A DNA stretch of 64,000 nucleotides from Gnetum montanum (Eukaryota > Streptophyta > Gnetopsida > Gnetales > Gnetaceae), in contig MNCI01030582.1 of the NCBI GenBank assembly GCA_015680685.1, positions 426,519 to 490,518 on the forward strand. Reading direction: 5' to 3'. Below, piece after piece: positions 21,322 through 34,900 of this stretch (positions within the stretch are counted from its first letter, which is position 1; each line of letters starts with the position of its first letter). The position numbers and the translations under genes are program-made. The notes under the pieces are model-generated. The model was not told the DNA's origin, did no database searches, and worked only from the letters and a program-made list of their open reading frames with translations.

Positions 21322-24300
21322 ATGAAGAAAAGAGGAATAAGTAGCAAGAATCTAGTATTGAAAAATGTAGATGTAGTGGCCAAGGGCATCTCTCACCTCC
21401 CACAGCCCATGATTAGGTAAGATTCAATTGCCATCACTCTAAGGTAGGCCATTGCTAGCCATTTTCTTACATTTATAATCATTTTATGATGTTTTCCTAG
21501 TCTGGTATGTGGGAATTTTTTCAAATCTCATGTATTGTGTTTGATAAAATTCAATTTTCGCAAAATCCCACCATGTTATTTGCTGGTTTCTATATGTTTT
21601 TAGTGTTTTCTGGTTATTTAGGTTTTGATTTATGGAAATTTTAAATTAGCCTTCTACTAATTTTTATATGTTCTTTTCTATTTTAGGTAAAATGACAATA
21701 CTACTTTCAACTTTTTTATTAAGCAAACAACTATGAATTTTTAAATTTTAAGGTTTTGGATTTTTAGTACTAGGTTTAAGGTTTCTAATGGCTATTGTTA
21801 TGTCTTGGCTATGATGTCTAAGGTTTGTTTAGGTTATGAGAATGTGCATTTTCTGAAATTTTCTAAGAGATTTTGACTAACATCCTAGAGTTTTTATGGT
21901 GGCTAGTTTTACCACTAACTAGGATGTTTGCAAAAATCTCCTAACAAATTTTTGGTGTCATATGGTTGTATGCTATACTTGGTTGTGATTGTTGCTATTT
22001 TTGGTTTTGCTAAGTTTGGCCTAAGTGCTATGATAGAATGCTCTGTAGGGCTTTCCTTAAGCCTATCTTAATTATGGTGGAGCTTGTGGGGATATTGTGC
22101 TATGTTAGTCTTCCCAAACCCAAAACATCCCACGCTAATTTGGTCTTGGAGTGCGGTTGCCTCTAGCTCTAGCTGGGGTTAAGGAAATTACTTGTTTACC
22201 TCCTCCAAAACATTAGTGTAATGATATGATCACATTTGTCTGAGTATACGACCAAAATCATATTGGAGACCCTACTCCCTCAGTCATCCAACATGATTGC
22301 TAAGTTCATAATGGATGACCCTAAGATGCATGCAAAGGGGAAGATGTTTGATAGTAGAGGTACCCATGAGACTAATAAGCTAGTCCAAATTTTAAGCATG
22401 CTAGAGTTTTCTTAGTATAATGCTAATAATACTCTAATGATGTTACATCGGGTCCACATGTTATTCCATAATCCTCCTAGCATAGTGTATCATTTGTATA
22501 GGTAAGTATGGTTGTGATGTATGATTTATTTGGTTTAATTATCATACCTATATTTCAATAGAATTATGAGTTTCTAACATTTTAAATGTTAATCATCTTG
22601 CAAGTATAGGGTTAGCAATAAAGTCTTACTTAGGAATGAACAAACCTAGGAGGTGGCTTCGACTACAATGGGTGTATTTACCTAGAGCCCTAAAATCAAA
22701 CACATAGTGTTTAGAAAATTTTCAATAAATACACCCACGTTCTTGCCCTAACCTTCAAGAGGTGCGTGGATATCGTAACAACCCACAATTGGTGGGTGGT
22801 CTTGAAATATCTTCTGGTACCAAACAATGATGTTGAGACCTTCACATAATCCTATTTTGCAAGAAGAAGAAAGGTAAGAAGCATATGGTTTTAACAAAGT
22901 TGTTCTAACACTTTTATGGTTATAAAATTTTAGGCCATTTTAGTTCTAATTTTTCTAATGGTTATAATCTGTTGTTCTTGTTGTATCTTGGTTATAAACA
23001 ATGGATTCATGCCTTAGATAATTGGCTATTTTTATTATCTTGCATGGCCTTCAACCTCTTCCAATGTCACCTTGGTTATTTTAGGACATGCTAAGGAAAC
23101 TCTTATCCTAAAATTTAGTGAGGTGGAACTAGGGAAACATTGGTTGAGGGACTAGGCACCTAGGAATATTCAAGCATGCATTGCTCATGCAGGTTTTCTT
23201 GATCTTTTCATGGCATCCACTCCCACCATTATTATCATTGATATGATGCATGCTATTGAATTCTTTAAAAATAGGCCAATAAGTTCATCACTAAGGTGAG
23301 TAATGTAATAATCACCTTGCTCATTGAGAAGCCTACCTTTTGTGATCTCTTTGGTGTTTCCACTAAAGGGATGAAGGTTGCCACCAAACTAGCTAAGGAG
23401 GTAGGCCATCACAAGGAGGTAGACACATGGTCTAGTACTTGTTATGGCCATTTTGAGTTGGACATGGATGATTTCCAAGTGCTAGAAGAAAGGAAGGCCT
23501 ATCCCTTGTTTTGATCCCCTTCCTTCCCTAAGCTATTATTACAAAATATGGTAATTACTATTGCCTAGGCATGGACCATGATGAAGGTCCTAGGAGAAGG
23601 TGCTCTATTTAACTAGGCTGCTTACTTGGCCACTGTTTTGCATGAGGAAATCCTCAAACTTCACAAGGATATTTCTCTAAGATGCCACATGCACTATGCG
23701 TTCTTTGTGGAATATTTTAAGAGATTTGTAAATTCCTTGGTGGTGAGGAGGGATCGGGATGGGTGCACCAAGACCTATCCCAACTCTCTAGGCTTTGATA
23801 AAGCACATTTATCTAACCATGTAGGCCCAGAAGCCACTAGAGGATATTAGGAAATCATTGTCCATCACCACGAAAGGCATTAGTGGTAGGAGGTGTGTTT
23901 CCCTTGACAACAAGGGGGTTGAGCCTCACATTAATTGTGCCAACTTCAAGAGGACTAAGTAGTTTCATGTTGAGGTTGACGGGGCAACCAAAGCAAAGTT
24001 GAAATGGTCCATGGAAGAAGTAGCACCAACAATAGAGCCACCTTCCAAAGAAAGGTTCATGTTGAAGCTTGACAAGACACATCATATGGTTATGTTGCTA
24101 ACTTTTGCTACATTTTGGTTTTTCCTATGTTTTGAGTTCTAAGGTCATGAAGCCATAAAATTGTTAAGTTGTTTTTATAGTTTTAGTTTATTGTTTCTAC
24201 AAAAAAGTGACAAGACATGGTGGTCCAAGCTATAGTAGCAACAAAGGAGCGGAGGCATGTGGATGAAGCCCTCCTATATTAGCATGAGGAGGAAGGGTTG

Positions 24301-25578
24301 GCCAACATGGTGTTAGAAGACTTGGATGCCTTGTTTGGTGAACCATTGCTAGGGAAATCCCCCATCATCATCCTAGAGGAGGAGGAGCTAAGTATGCATA
24401 CACCTTAGTACTATTCATCATAGTTTATGATTTTATGTTTTTTTTATTCTAACTGTTCATTGATTATTAAGCTTGTTATAGTTTCTAAGCCCCAATTAGA
24501 TGTCTCTACCCCTACATTTCTCATGAAACCATGGGTGGAGGTTCCAAACAAGATGGAATTTATGCACAGAGTAGCTAAGGACATCATCGATCAGTTATAA
24601 CAAGTTGCTCTCAAGATTAGTAAAAAAATTTCTTTATGGTTTCATGATTTCTATATGGTTTTTAGAGATATATCTTATTATCAATTTTTACTTGTGGCTA
24701 TTCATGTTATATATTATACTCATGGGTATATTTTATAGTTTATATTATTTATGGTACCTATAGTTGTGTGGGATCCCAACCATGACATGGAGATCAACTC
24801 CTTTCCTTAGCTCCCTCCTAAGGTTTAAAATGTACCATGGAAGTTATATGAAACTACCACTAATTGTTTAGTTTCATGTGTGAAAACTTTGTGGAAGTTT
24901 CAAAGGTCCAACAAATTCCTGTGGGAGCAAGTTGTGGCCTTGAAGGAGGAGAAAAAAAGGCCAGCCTAGATAATTACCAATCTTTAGGATTGTAAGGCCT
25001 TCATGGAAGCCCAACTAGCTAACACAAAGAACTTATGAACCAAGGAGATCATGTGGGCCCATGAGTATAATTTCATCCATGAAAAGATTTCCCTTGCCAG
25101 GGAGATGATGGATTAGGGAATACAAATGAACCTCATCTCTTGCAAAGCTAAGGAATGGAAAGATTATTATGCTTATGTCCTAGAGTAGGGCTGAACATAA
25201 TAAGAACACAAAAGAAAATGCAAGGCTGATTATGAGGCTTATCTAAAGTGGCTTAAGAAGGAGACTATTAACCAATGCAAGACTGATCCATTCATAAAGG
25301 GAAATCAAGTCAAGAGTGCTTAGAAACTCTTTAAAAGAACTCTTACAATGGTTAAATCTCCTACTCCGTAGGTGTCTATAGTTGTGGATGAGGTTTCTAC
25401 AACCACAATGTCATGGAATTCATCCAGATGGATAGATGTCAATGAGAGCAACATCCTCATAGGAATTAATCTTGGGGATGTGGATTGGAAATGTATGATA
25501 GAGGACCAAATTCTGCATTATTTGAAGCTTGGTCTTCAACATCTTCCCCTAGAATTCATCAAGCCAGATTCCCCATAG
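21322..25578 (+). pseudogene. Seven-exon gene, copy 2 (old, heavily mutated)
   Basis: Each exon of copy 1 has a counterpart. Exon 1 is 21,322-21,416 (MKKRG.., ending in a GTAAG donor). Exon 2, the C-terminal half of the HAD-like domain, ends at 22,501 with NNTL, 11 residues, NPP and a GTAAGT donor. Exon 3 starts near 22,610. Exon 4 runs about 23,075-24,090 and carries LKFSEVELGKHW, LFGVSTKG and SITTKG. Exons 5-7 reach the stop at 25,576 and include VVWDP and a coiled coil with KTLWKFQRSNKFLWEQV. At 23,614 a TAG replaces the Trp seen in copy 1. The DDSP position reads LHRV, so catalysis is again impossible. I could not place the N-terminal half of the HAD-like domain. The gene faces a gag-protease region transcribed from the other strand (26,540-29,970). 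Confidence 0.68.
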
Positions 25579-26111
25579 GTTTTATTCTTTGGTTTATGTC
25601 ATTATAGTTTTGTTTACTTATTGGATTGTTTTTGTTGTGCATTGATTACTAATTGATTTATGTTGTTATTTTACTAGCATTAGGTGATATCAAAAACCCT
25701 AGCAATGAGGGTGGGGATGGCCCACCATTGCCTCCTACAGATGCCCTTAGCATCACCAACTATCCATTTTACTTTTTTCTTGTTGATGGTCACTTGATGT
25801 TTATGTTTTTCTTTATGACTAGTGTTAGCCAAGTTTTATTTGAAGACATTATCATGTTTATTCTTTATTATTTGAACATTTTGCCACATAATGAGGCTAT
25901 GTCTATTTATGTTGTAAATGTTTTGATTTTATCTTAAGTTTCAATTTTGACTATATCATTTTGGTATTATGTTTTTATTCATGTTATGGTAAAATGGTTT
26001 TATGTTATAAATGTTGTTTAAGGCTACTTTTCCTATATTAGTTATAATTTTGTTAAAAGGTTGAAATAGTTGGGTAATAAAGCTATAAGCTAATAAGTCA
26101 AATGATTGTTT
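25579..26111 (+). other. Spacer after gene copy 2
   Basis: T-rich sequence follows the gene's stop codon. I see no further domain. It probably holds the 3' untranslated end, and it separates the gene from the oppositely oriented protease. Confidence 0.4.
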
Positions 26112-26291
26112 GTCAATTTTAGGTCATGGTGGGCCATGCAACATTGGTCAATTTAAGGCTTATTGGGCCATACATTCTTGCCAATTTTAGGCCATAAAAG
26201 GCCCATGTCATTTGCAAAATGATTTGTCAATTTTAGGCCATGATGGGCCCAAGCACATTATTGTAAAAGGACACACACACACACACACACA
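26112..26291 (+). repeat. Four tandem GTCAATTTTAGGCCATGATGGGCC units and an (AC)n run
   Basis: Units start near 26,113, 26,148, 26,184 and 26,228 (35-44 bp apart). Each has the GGCC..GGGCC dyad, and they are followed by an (AC)10 run at 26,271-26,291. The array lies in the spacer between the 3' ends of the antisense gene and the gag-protease region. Confidence 0.75.
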
Positions 26292-26539
26292 TATTATTTT
26301 AAAGTTTTTATAGACTTTCTGTTTTTAAAGCTTTTATGAGGTTTTTATGTTTACATCACATTGAAAGAGGAAAAAGAAAGAAAATACGTTAATAAATAGA
26401 AGTACAAACAAAGGTAAACTCTTAGGCTATATGCAAAAGAAAGTTTATCATAAAGAAAACAAAATGGCATAAACAAGAAAAATGTAAACTAGGCTAACAA
26501 GCTATGAGTACATATAGTTACATGGCTACAAGCACATAG

Positions 26540-28650
26540 AGTAGGAGGATCAAAGGTGTATATCACTTGTACAAATGCTTCCTAATCTTTGAGAGATCAG
26601 GACACGTGTATGGCTTATTTTCTACAACCTTGTACTTCCCATCCCCTTCACTGATGATGTTAAAGTGTAGCTCTTCTCATAGTGTATCCCTTGGTCCATC
26701 CTTCTTGTTTTTGGCATTCTCCACTTCTTCAAACTACTTGCTTTCTGGTTGGGAGTTTCTTCTTGAAATGCCACTTCAGACCCCTACTCTACATCTATAT
26801 TATTAACTGCTAGGAAAAATACGTTATCACCATGGACAATAATTTCACCTCCCTCATAAGGCAAGTGAATTTCTTATTGAATAGGTAAAGATACAGCTCA
26901 TAGTTGAGCTAACCAAGGCCTTCCTAGGATAAGGTTAAGTCTTGGTGTTTCCTCTACCACCAAGAAAGTAGTAGTTGTGGGGAATTTCTCCCCTGCCACA
27001 AAGTTTAAGGAGATAGACCCCTTAACAACAACCTACAATCCATTAAAGAATTTGAGAGGTGATGTTAATGTATGTTGTATATGTTTTGTTAGGCACAAAC
27101 ATTCAACTATGGTATAAGCAATGATGTTTGTTGTGGTCCCATCGTCTACATGCACTCTATGCACTTTGTACTATCCTACCCATATCATTATGAAAAGAGG
27201 ATCCCTGTTGACTTTGCTACTTTGTGGAATATTTTTGATTTCACTATCATGAAACACTAGTGATTTTGACTTTTTCTTCCTCAATGAACAAGGAACCATC
27301 ACTACATGGACGGATTCTTTGTTAGCAGGAATTTCCTCACTAATGAGGATGGAAGTCAACATCTTAATTAGCACTTCATGGTGCATAGAAAAAGTTATAA
27401 CTAGTTCATACAAGTCAAGGGTTGTATTTTTTATTTTAGTGATTGTTTAACTTGTTCCATGGCATTTAGGAGGTCTTTATTCTTGGTCATGGACTTGTTA
27501 TTCCTAGTGTGCTTAACTTTCTCCATGCATCCCAAAATGTATACTTTGTGTTTTGGCTGTTTTTGTTGCAGCTTCTCCTCTTTCCCTTTCACTTGAATTT
27601 TAGAATCCTCCCTTGGTTTGCTTGTTGAACTAGCCTGGGTTGAAGAGGTCATGGGTACAGATGATATGGGAGTGAGCTTCGACAAGTCCACCTCCTTCCA
27701 TGCCTTGGCTTACTTGTCATTTTTGTTGTTAGGCTTTTATGCAACCCTCTTCCTTTACTTAGTTGGGGACTTTTGGTTGTCATTGGTTTCTTGGGAGGAA
27801 GAGGTCATTACATTAGTCACCATGGGGGGTCATTTTTCTATTGCATAGGTGGAGTCATTTGTAGTAGAAGGAGAAGGTACCCTAATGACAAAAGGCTCCT
27901 TGGGGAGCATTGGTGATAGTACCCCTACAACAAAGCAAGGCCTTGAACTAGTAGAAGCTAAAGGAATTCTATCTTCATAACAAGATACCTGGATCACAAA
28001 ACATTCCCTCACAAGCCTTGGTTCATGGTTAATGTTCAATGTTGTTATGGTGTACTAGCTATTATTAGTATTCAATGAGTCTTTGTACACATGCATTAAT
28101 TGGTTTTTAGGTTGAATTGAATTAGAAGCATTAAGTACCATCACATCCTTATCTATCATCTTTTGAGGGTCATCTTTCAATGTAAGGCAAAAATTGATTT
28201 CATGACTTATAAATTAATAATAATGGAAAAATCGATCAAGCTTGAAATACTTAGGTACCAAAGGATCATCCTTGGATGCTCAAGTCAGATCTTTGGCTAT
28301 CTCACATAGCCTCTCATGCCTCTTTCGGGTATTCTTGATCATCTACTTGTATTATATTCTCCAAATCTTCAATAGTTGGTGTAAGAGTTTAGATGGTTTC
28401 AAAGGTAGCCTAGTGTATATCATTCAATCATTTTGTTCAAATTTGGGCCTCAAAGTAGTCAATGCAGAGGCACCAAATGTTGAGGGTTGGTTGTTATTGT
28501 TGTTAGTAAGGGCCTTGGGTTGGTTAGTTCTTGGCCCTTGGTTAGTGGTTTTGTTCTCTTTGGTTACAATGGCTACCACCATGTTGTTTTGCCTTCCCCT
28601 CTCTTTATCCTTTTACATGTGATGATTTTTATATGCCATGTAGGCAAGGT
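26540..28650 (-). pseudogene. Ty3/gypsy aspartic protease region (Tat-type)
   Basis: On the minus strand a protease-like segment has VHVDDGTTTNII (near 27,130-27,160), the D-D/S-G active-site form found in Tat and Ogre elements. About 200 bp further comes 'LNLILGRPWLAQ' (near 26,905-26,940), the second conserved loop. Upstream, at 27,171-27,413 and 27,431-27,691, Lys- and Ser/Thr-rich linker sequence joins gag to protease. Reverse transcriptase should follow but does not. The array at 26,112 and then the antisense seven-exon gene follow instead. Stops are frequent. Confidence 0.7.
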
Positions 28651-29970
28651 CATGACTAGCATCCACAACATCCTCCATGTTCTTTGTTTGGAAGAATTCT
28701 TAACTTCGTGATCATGGATCTAGATAGTATTACTTTGACTTGATGAAATTATTAACCATCCCCCTTGAATATAGCTAAAAGATGAGTTTCAACTATAGGT
28801 TCTAGTATCTCATTGATTAAAGCATTCCATTATTGGATGAACTTTTGCACCAGTTTGAGGGGATCCTTTCTTGACCTTCATCAACTAGTCAACAGTGGTA
28901 TCTAGCTTCAAGTTGTATTTGAAGTGATTAATGAATTGTAAAATAAAGTCTTTTAATGAGGATATAGATCCTCTCAATAGGGCACAATACTAATCAAGGG
29001 CCTTCCCCATAAGGGAAATAGGAAATATTCTTATTATTGTGTGAGGCTAAGCATGCAATAATAAGCACTTGAAGCAAAAGTTTATGAGATGAGAGTTGGG
29101 GTTACATGCATTGTTATACTTGGTGAACCATGGTATGGGGACATTAGGGGTAAGATTTATTTGTGGGACTACATGACTAATAGGATCATCCTAATAGAAA
29201 TCCATGATTTTTATGGTCTACAATGTAGAAGCCTAGAGCCTCTTTAACTCTTATGTTAGATCTTGGATCATCTAAAAGGCTTGGTTCAAGACCGAGGGTG
29301 TCCCCATTGCTTGGGGAGCCAACATGAAAAGATATCATGTATGTTGGAAGGTCTATGGCCTAAAAATAGGTTGTAGCACTGATGGGAGAGGTTAGGTCAT
29401 TAAAGTGGCAAGTTAGATAAATAATGAAAAAGAATTTTGTGCAAGTATATGGTGCACAAATGGGACAAAAGGGGTATATGACCCTTGGGTTACTTGAGGT
29501 CCCATGATGGGTCCCATCTAGGTAGGAAAGGGGTTGGTGATGGTAACAACCATTAATGATGGCTGCACATACTAAAGATATGTGATGAACAACATGGAAG
29601 AATGGAAGGTTGTGGCCTATGGCATTGATTATGTTTGATGCATTGCAATGATAGGAGCTAGCCCAAACATGGTTGGGTAAAGGGAAGATGAAGGTTAAGG
29701 GGCATACCCTATGGAAGACGTGAGCGGGGTTCAGATGAGAAAGGTGGCTTTAAGAGTTTCTTGTTGGAAAAGTCCACCTATGATGTTCGCATGTTTGGAC
29801 TCAACCCCAAACTCATCCTCTTCCTCCTACTATTTGTTTGAAATAGCCTTCCCATCCTCCTCATCCATCTCAAATAATTGAGATAGGATGTGTGCATAGG
29901 TTTTGATAATGGGTATCTTGTCATATCGGGAAGGAATGTAGTCCTTCCCATCATGATGTATGAGCTCATA
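28651..29970 (-). pseudogene. Ty3/gypsy gag (Retrotrans_gag type)
   Basis: Read from about 29,970 downward there is an acidic N-terminal part, a Pro/Thr-rich linker, and then the gag core 'PIPWFTKYNNACNPNSHL..FCFKCLLLHA' (about 29,135-29,040). 'FPISLMGKALD' and 'SSLKDFILQFINHFKYN' follow, with the usual Trp of 'A..W' lost to a stop. This is the capsid-like domain that assembles virus-like particles. It belongs with the downstream protease and possibly with the LTR-like block at 30,905. Confidence 0.68.
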
Positions 29971-30904
29971 CTCCCTTTTGGCCTCTGCTTTCATCCTTGT
30001 AATCAACATGCGAGCCTAAATCTTGACACAAATGAAGTTATAGTGGTTTTTATTTATGACTAAGAAATTAGGACTTCACCTCCTAAGCCTTAAGGATTAT
30101 CTTCATTAGGCCATGATGGGGTCTTTGGGTTCATAAACCCTCATAGCTTGTGGATTAGTAGCTGTCTCGATGAAGTTAAAGGACAACGTAGTCAACTAGC
30201 TAAATGACATGTTAAAAATGTTGAAAGTTTGGTTGAAAAAAATGTTTAATTAATAAAAGGAAATAAAAATTCCAACAAATGGAATTTTCAAAAAAATATC
30301 AAAAGAAGTATGACTATCAAATGTTCTAGGATGTCAAGAATAAGTGGTTGTCAAAGGGTGATATACACCTTTACTTGAGAAAAATACAAAATATTTGGAT
30401 ATCAAAACCCAACCACACTAGCCTTGGTAGCAACACCAATGCTAGAGATAACAAGGAGGAAGAAAGGAGGTAGGATGAAAATCTTACATCTCTCTTCATA
30501 GTGTTGGAGGGGGGTTTACTTTTGGTAGGTTTGGTTTATTTTAAAGTAAAACAAGGTGGAAACTTTGACTTTTAAAGGGTATGGGATTTTTCAGGCTAGC
30601 AATGCTTGGCTTGTTGGAAAATTTTCAATGTAAGGAAGGGGGAAACATTTTGTAGGACATTAATGCTAGCTTCAAAATTTCCAGTAACTATTGTGTAATA
30701 TTTTAAAACCTAAACTACCTACAACATCCATGTTTGGTTTTGGTGGTAAGAGGGGTATGGGTGGTAGTGTTGGTTTTGTAGTAAATAGAGGTGTTAACAA
30801 AATTTTCAAAAAAATGTTTCAAATGTTTCAAAAATGATAAGCAATGTTGTCAAACTGACCATAGGTTTGGATGCAAAATTTGGGTGAAGGCCTTTGTTCT
30901 AACA
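29971..30904 (-). other. Leader region between LTR-like block and gag
   Basis: No coding is supported. On the minus strand two short primer-site-like segments occur, TTGGTGTTAGAACAAAGG near 30,883-30,902 and TTGGTGTTGCTACCAAGG near 30,430-30,447. Either could be a decayed primer binding site, but neither can be tied firmly to a tRNA. Confidence 0.3.
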
Positions 30905-31950
30905 CCAAAAAACTATAGCAACTAAAAATCTTAGTTGTTATAAAACCAAACATTCCAGGCGTAAAACAGTTTTAACCCCATATCCCAAGGGCCTCCATGA
31001 AAAACAAGATCTAAGGTACCCTAGATGGTCTAACAAATCACCTAGGGACTTAGAAAATGTAAAATGGGGGTAATGAAAAAGTAAAATAAAGTAGATCTAA
31101 TGTAAAATGATCACAAAATATAAAAAATATAACTTAACTTGCACAACAAAGTGGACCTATAAAATTTATTGCAAAAATAAAGAGAGAGTCTAGAAATGTG
31201 TAAAGGATGTGCTTGAGGAAGAAAAAGGTTTACTTTACTAAGGGGTTTGGATTCTATTGAAACCAGTGGCCTCAAATGCCATAGTTAGCTCCATGATCTA
31301 GGGGTTTCACAACTTCCAAGGCTATCAAACCTCGCTACTCTCCTCCATAGATTTGCAGCATTGATGATGTAGGAGGGTGAGATGTGTGGGAGTTTTTGGC
31401 TACCAAGAAGAGCCACACTGGGAGTCTCAAAGCCCAAAGTACTCAACATTAGTGCCAAATGCCACACAATCTTAGGGGATTATAATAATGGTTGTAACAG
31501 TGATGATTCAAAGGCTTTGTGTTTGCTAGTTCTACAAAGCTCTTCAATGCAAAAATAGGGCCAAGTCTACCAAAGAGTGAAACTTCAAAGTTTGTGAAAC
31601 CTTTCTATAGTGTTAGGGCTTGATTTTTATAGGGTTTTGGCCACAATTTTAGCTATAAATTTTTGCCTAATTTCTGATAGAGTTTTGCTATGTAAAACTA
31701 TTATAGGTGTTCAAATCTAGTAAGGTTACTATGTATGATAAGTTTTGATACCTCCAAGGTATCAAAACCATTCCATTTACCAAAATTAGTAAATAGGAAT
31801 TTCACCCATCAAAATTCCAATTTTGATAATCCAAAAGGTATTTTGAACCCTTCAAGCCTAAATATAGGCATAAGATGACTTTTTCTAGGTGGGGATTAAG
31901 GCTTTCACCACTTATGAGGCATTTTTTAAGTTCCAAAAGCTAAAGTATTT
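30905..31950 (-). mobile_element. LTR-like block, minus orientation
   Basis: It contains a minus-strand TATA box (TATAAAAA, 31,631-31,624). About 550 bp further on it has a segment (31,080-30,910) matching 36,310-36,138 (TTTTAACCCCA, 'AGGTACCCT', 'ATGGTCT', GGGACTTA). Its position upstream of a minus-strand gag suggests the 5' LTR of that element. The ends are not defined. Confidence 0.4.
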
Positions 31951-34900
31951 GAAATTACATCTCTTGGAATACAATCTTCACATTATACAATGAAGTTTTA
32001 GCCTTGGGTTTCATGGGGTGAGGGTTATAATGCAAAAGGGTTACAACATGAATTTTTGATTGTGTTTCACCTGGCTTTAGATAGTTCATACAAGAGGCTT
32101 ATTATAGGATGATAAACCCTGGGATCAATTGTAGGTACTTGAATGCTAGTGCTTTCTACACTAGAATATATTGTATGGGATTGAATACTTGTGGTACTTA
32201 TTGTAGGAATAGTGGCTACCAATTTTGATGTTACTATAGATATAGAGGTGCTTGTTACTATTTTTTGTATTAGGAGATGGTGGCACATCTAATTCATTCT
32301 TATGCATGGGTATTACCTTCATGATTTTTGAGTAGGAGGCATTTTGAGCCCTTCTAATAGTGTCATTGGTATACCCTACAATCCATAGCTACATACATAG
32401 TTTCTTAATTATGGAAAGGGATATTAGGATCTTCTTTCCATAGTTGTTCTCTAGGTACATTTTCTCATTATTAAGAAAGATGAGATGAGCTAGGTTAGAT
32501 GGGTACTTTCTGCTAAGGATCATGCATCCAACAATTGTATAGGATGAAATTTGATTCCAGTGCATCATGGCAAAGATGTGATAATATCTATATTAAATTA
32601 TATATGTTTTTTTGTTGTTAGGGACTTATACTTCTTAACATCGCCATAGGTTCTATATAGTCATAAATTACTAGTATTTATGTCTAAATGGGAAAAGATT
32701 GGGATATGGTTTTTGTTTTAATATTTCAAATTTTCAACACAATAGCAATGATCTCAAAAACATAAGAGAAAAATATGCCCTCTATATTGAATATTTAATC
32801 TTCTATAAATAGTATGTTTCTTTCATAAACCACATTTTATTTGAAGACAAGGTAAATCATAATAGGGTTGTTTACACTTGCTCTCTAACCTCCTACAAAG
32901 TAAGGTTTAAGAAAGGTTTGAAGTTTAATTTAACTAGTATACTAGATAGCACTAAATTTTGACTAATTGTCCAAACACACTCCTTAAAAAGTGTGACTTT
33001 TGTCTATGCTTTATGGATATGTGATACTAATGCTTTTTCTCAGGTAGATTATTATGTTTGAGGCATTGCTTGGTGCATGAATTGTACCTCATACTCTTTG
33101 CATCCTTGTCCACTAGCTTAGGTTTATCATGGTAATTTTCTCATTCATGTCCTCCTCTAACCCTCTTTTTCATTCTCTATGATCATTCATCAATCTTAAG
33201 AACATACTTTAATTTCATCTATAATCATCCAAGGATTAATTTGTCAATTTCCAAAATATAATTATGATGATCTTGAGCCCTTACTAACCCTTTGGTTTGA
33301 CTAAAATTTAAAAAATATGACAATAGTGGAATAAAAAGATTATGAAATATCATTTCCTAGGCTCTAAGGAAAATAAATATAAAATTATTAATTAAATTTA
33401 CTCAATTTAATGGTTAGTTACCTAATATGTTTAACAATATGTTGTTAGAAAAGTTTTTAGTTTGCATCCTAGTGGTCCTCATAACAAAGAGTTTAACTGT
33501 GGAGTTGAATGATTTTTAAATGGAGAGAGAAAAAATTTGGATCACAAGATATAATATTTGGAAGTATTTGGGCTCTAAAAATGGTAATAACTCCTTATGC
33601 ATTATGAGCAAAATATGAGAAAATGAGAGGGAGGTGTTGAGTATTTATATTTTTTATAATTGTAATATCGCATGCCTAATGTGATATTGTAGCAAATGTT
33701 ATATCGATTATTCCTTATTTTTTAACCTAGAAATTCATTGTTTTTATGCATCTAGTGAATTTTAGATCTTCCAGAAGGTTTCCAAGCTAGAGTTCATGTG
33801 TCAAATAGTATAAATCAAAGAAGATGAGTCTTAGAAAACACAATTTAGGTAAAAAATAAGGATAAAAGAAATAAATTATGAAAAATTAATTATAAATTCA
33901 ATAAAAATTAATAAGTGGATCCAAAATTGTACATGTAGTTAGACAAACTACCCATCATTCTTTGGAGAGTGTGGTATCAGTTTTTGATCATGTCTCCAAT
34001 AGTTATATAATTAGGTCCTCCCCAAAGGAGACTATTATCCATAATGTCATTGTATAATCACTTCTATAAGTATATGTGAATATCTTAGAAGTTTATTATG
34101 AATCATATCCTTATCCTAATAACCATTATTATCAAAATCTTTTACTCTCCTATACATGATCTTCAAATTGATAATCGTAGCATGTCAATGAGGTGAGATG
34201 GAATTAGAAGAAATTAATGAAGTGGGACATAAGGTACCTTTCTAGTGTCATAGTGGGTCCCATGTGCATGGCATGATTAAAATGATAATAATACCTATTC
34301 ATTAGTATTCTAAACCAAGTCCAATCACTCACCAATAACATGTCATTGCATTCTCCTAGGTCCATCACCATAAGGCCAACTAGCCACCACATGATAACAT
34401 TACCACTTAACAAGAGAATTTGAAAAAAAATGTTATAAAATTTAAATTAATCAATTAATTATTAATAATTGGTATTAGGGATCTTGAAAATTAGTTATAG
34501 GAGCACCTTTTAACATGGGTCACATGCATTATTATTACATGATTTAACTAGTCTAAGGGACCATAGAATTCTTGGAAATAGCCTACCTTCAAACATGGGT
34601 CACATGTCATTCCAATGATATCTTCAGAATAAATTTGTATGAATTAATTAATTAATTATGTTGTTACCCTTGTCATAGTACTACCTTTAGATATGAATCA
34701 CATGTTTTTCCATTGATGTAATAATGGAACAATTATTTTCAAATGACTTTTCCAAAATATGGGACAAGTATGAGTGGTAGTGCATCATTTTGAGGCTAGT
34801 GGGACGTAGAATGGAGGTCTAAGAAATCAAGAAATCCTCTTGATATTACACCCTTATCCAACCTTCTTAGTCCATCCTTCAAGATCTAATGATTATGAGT

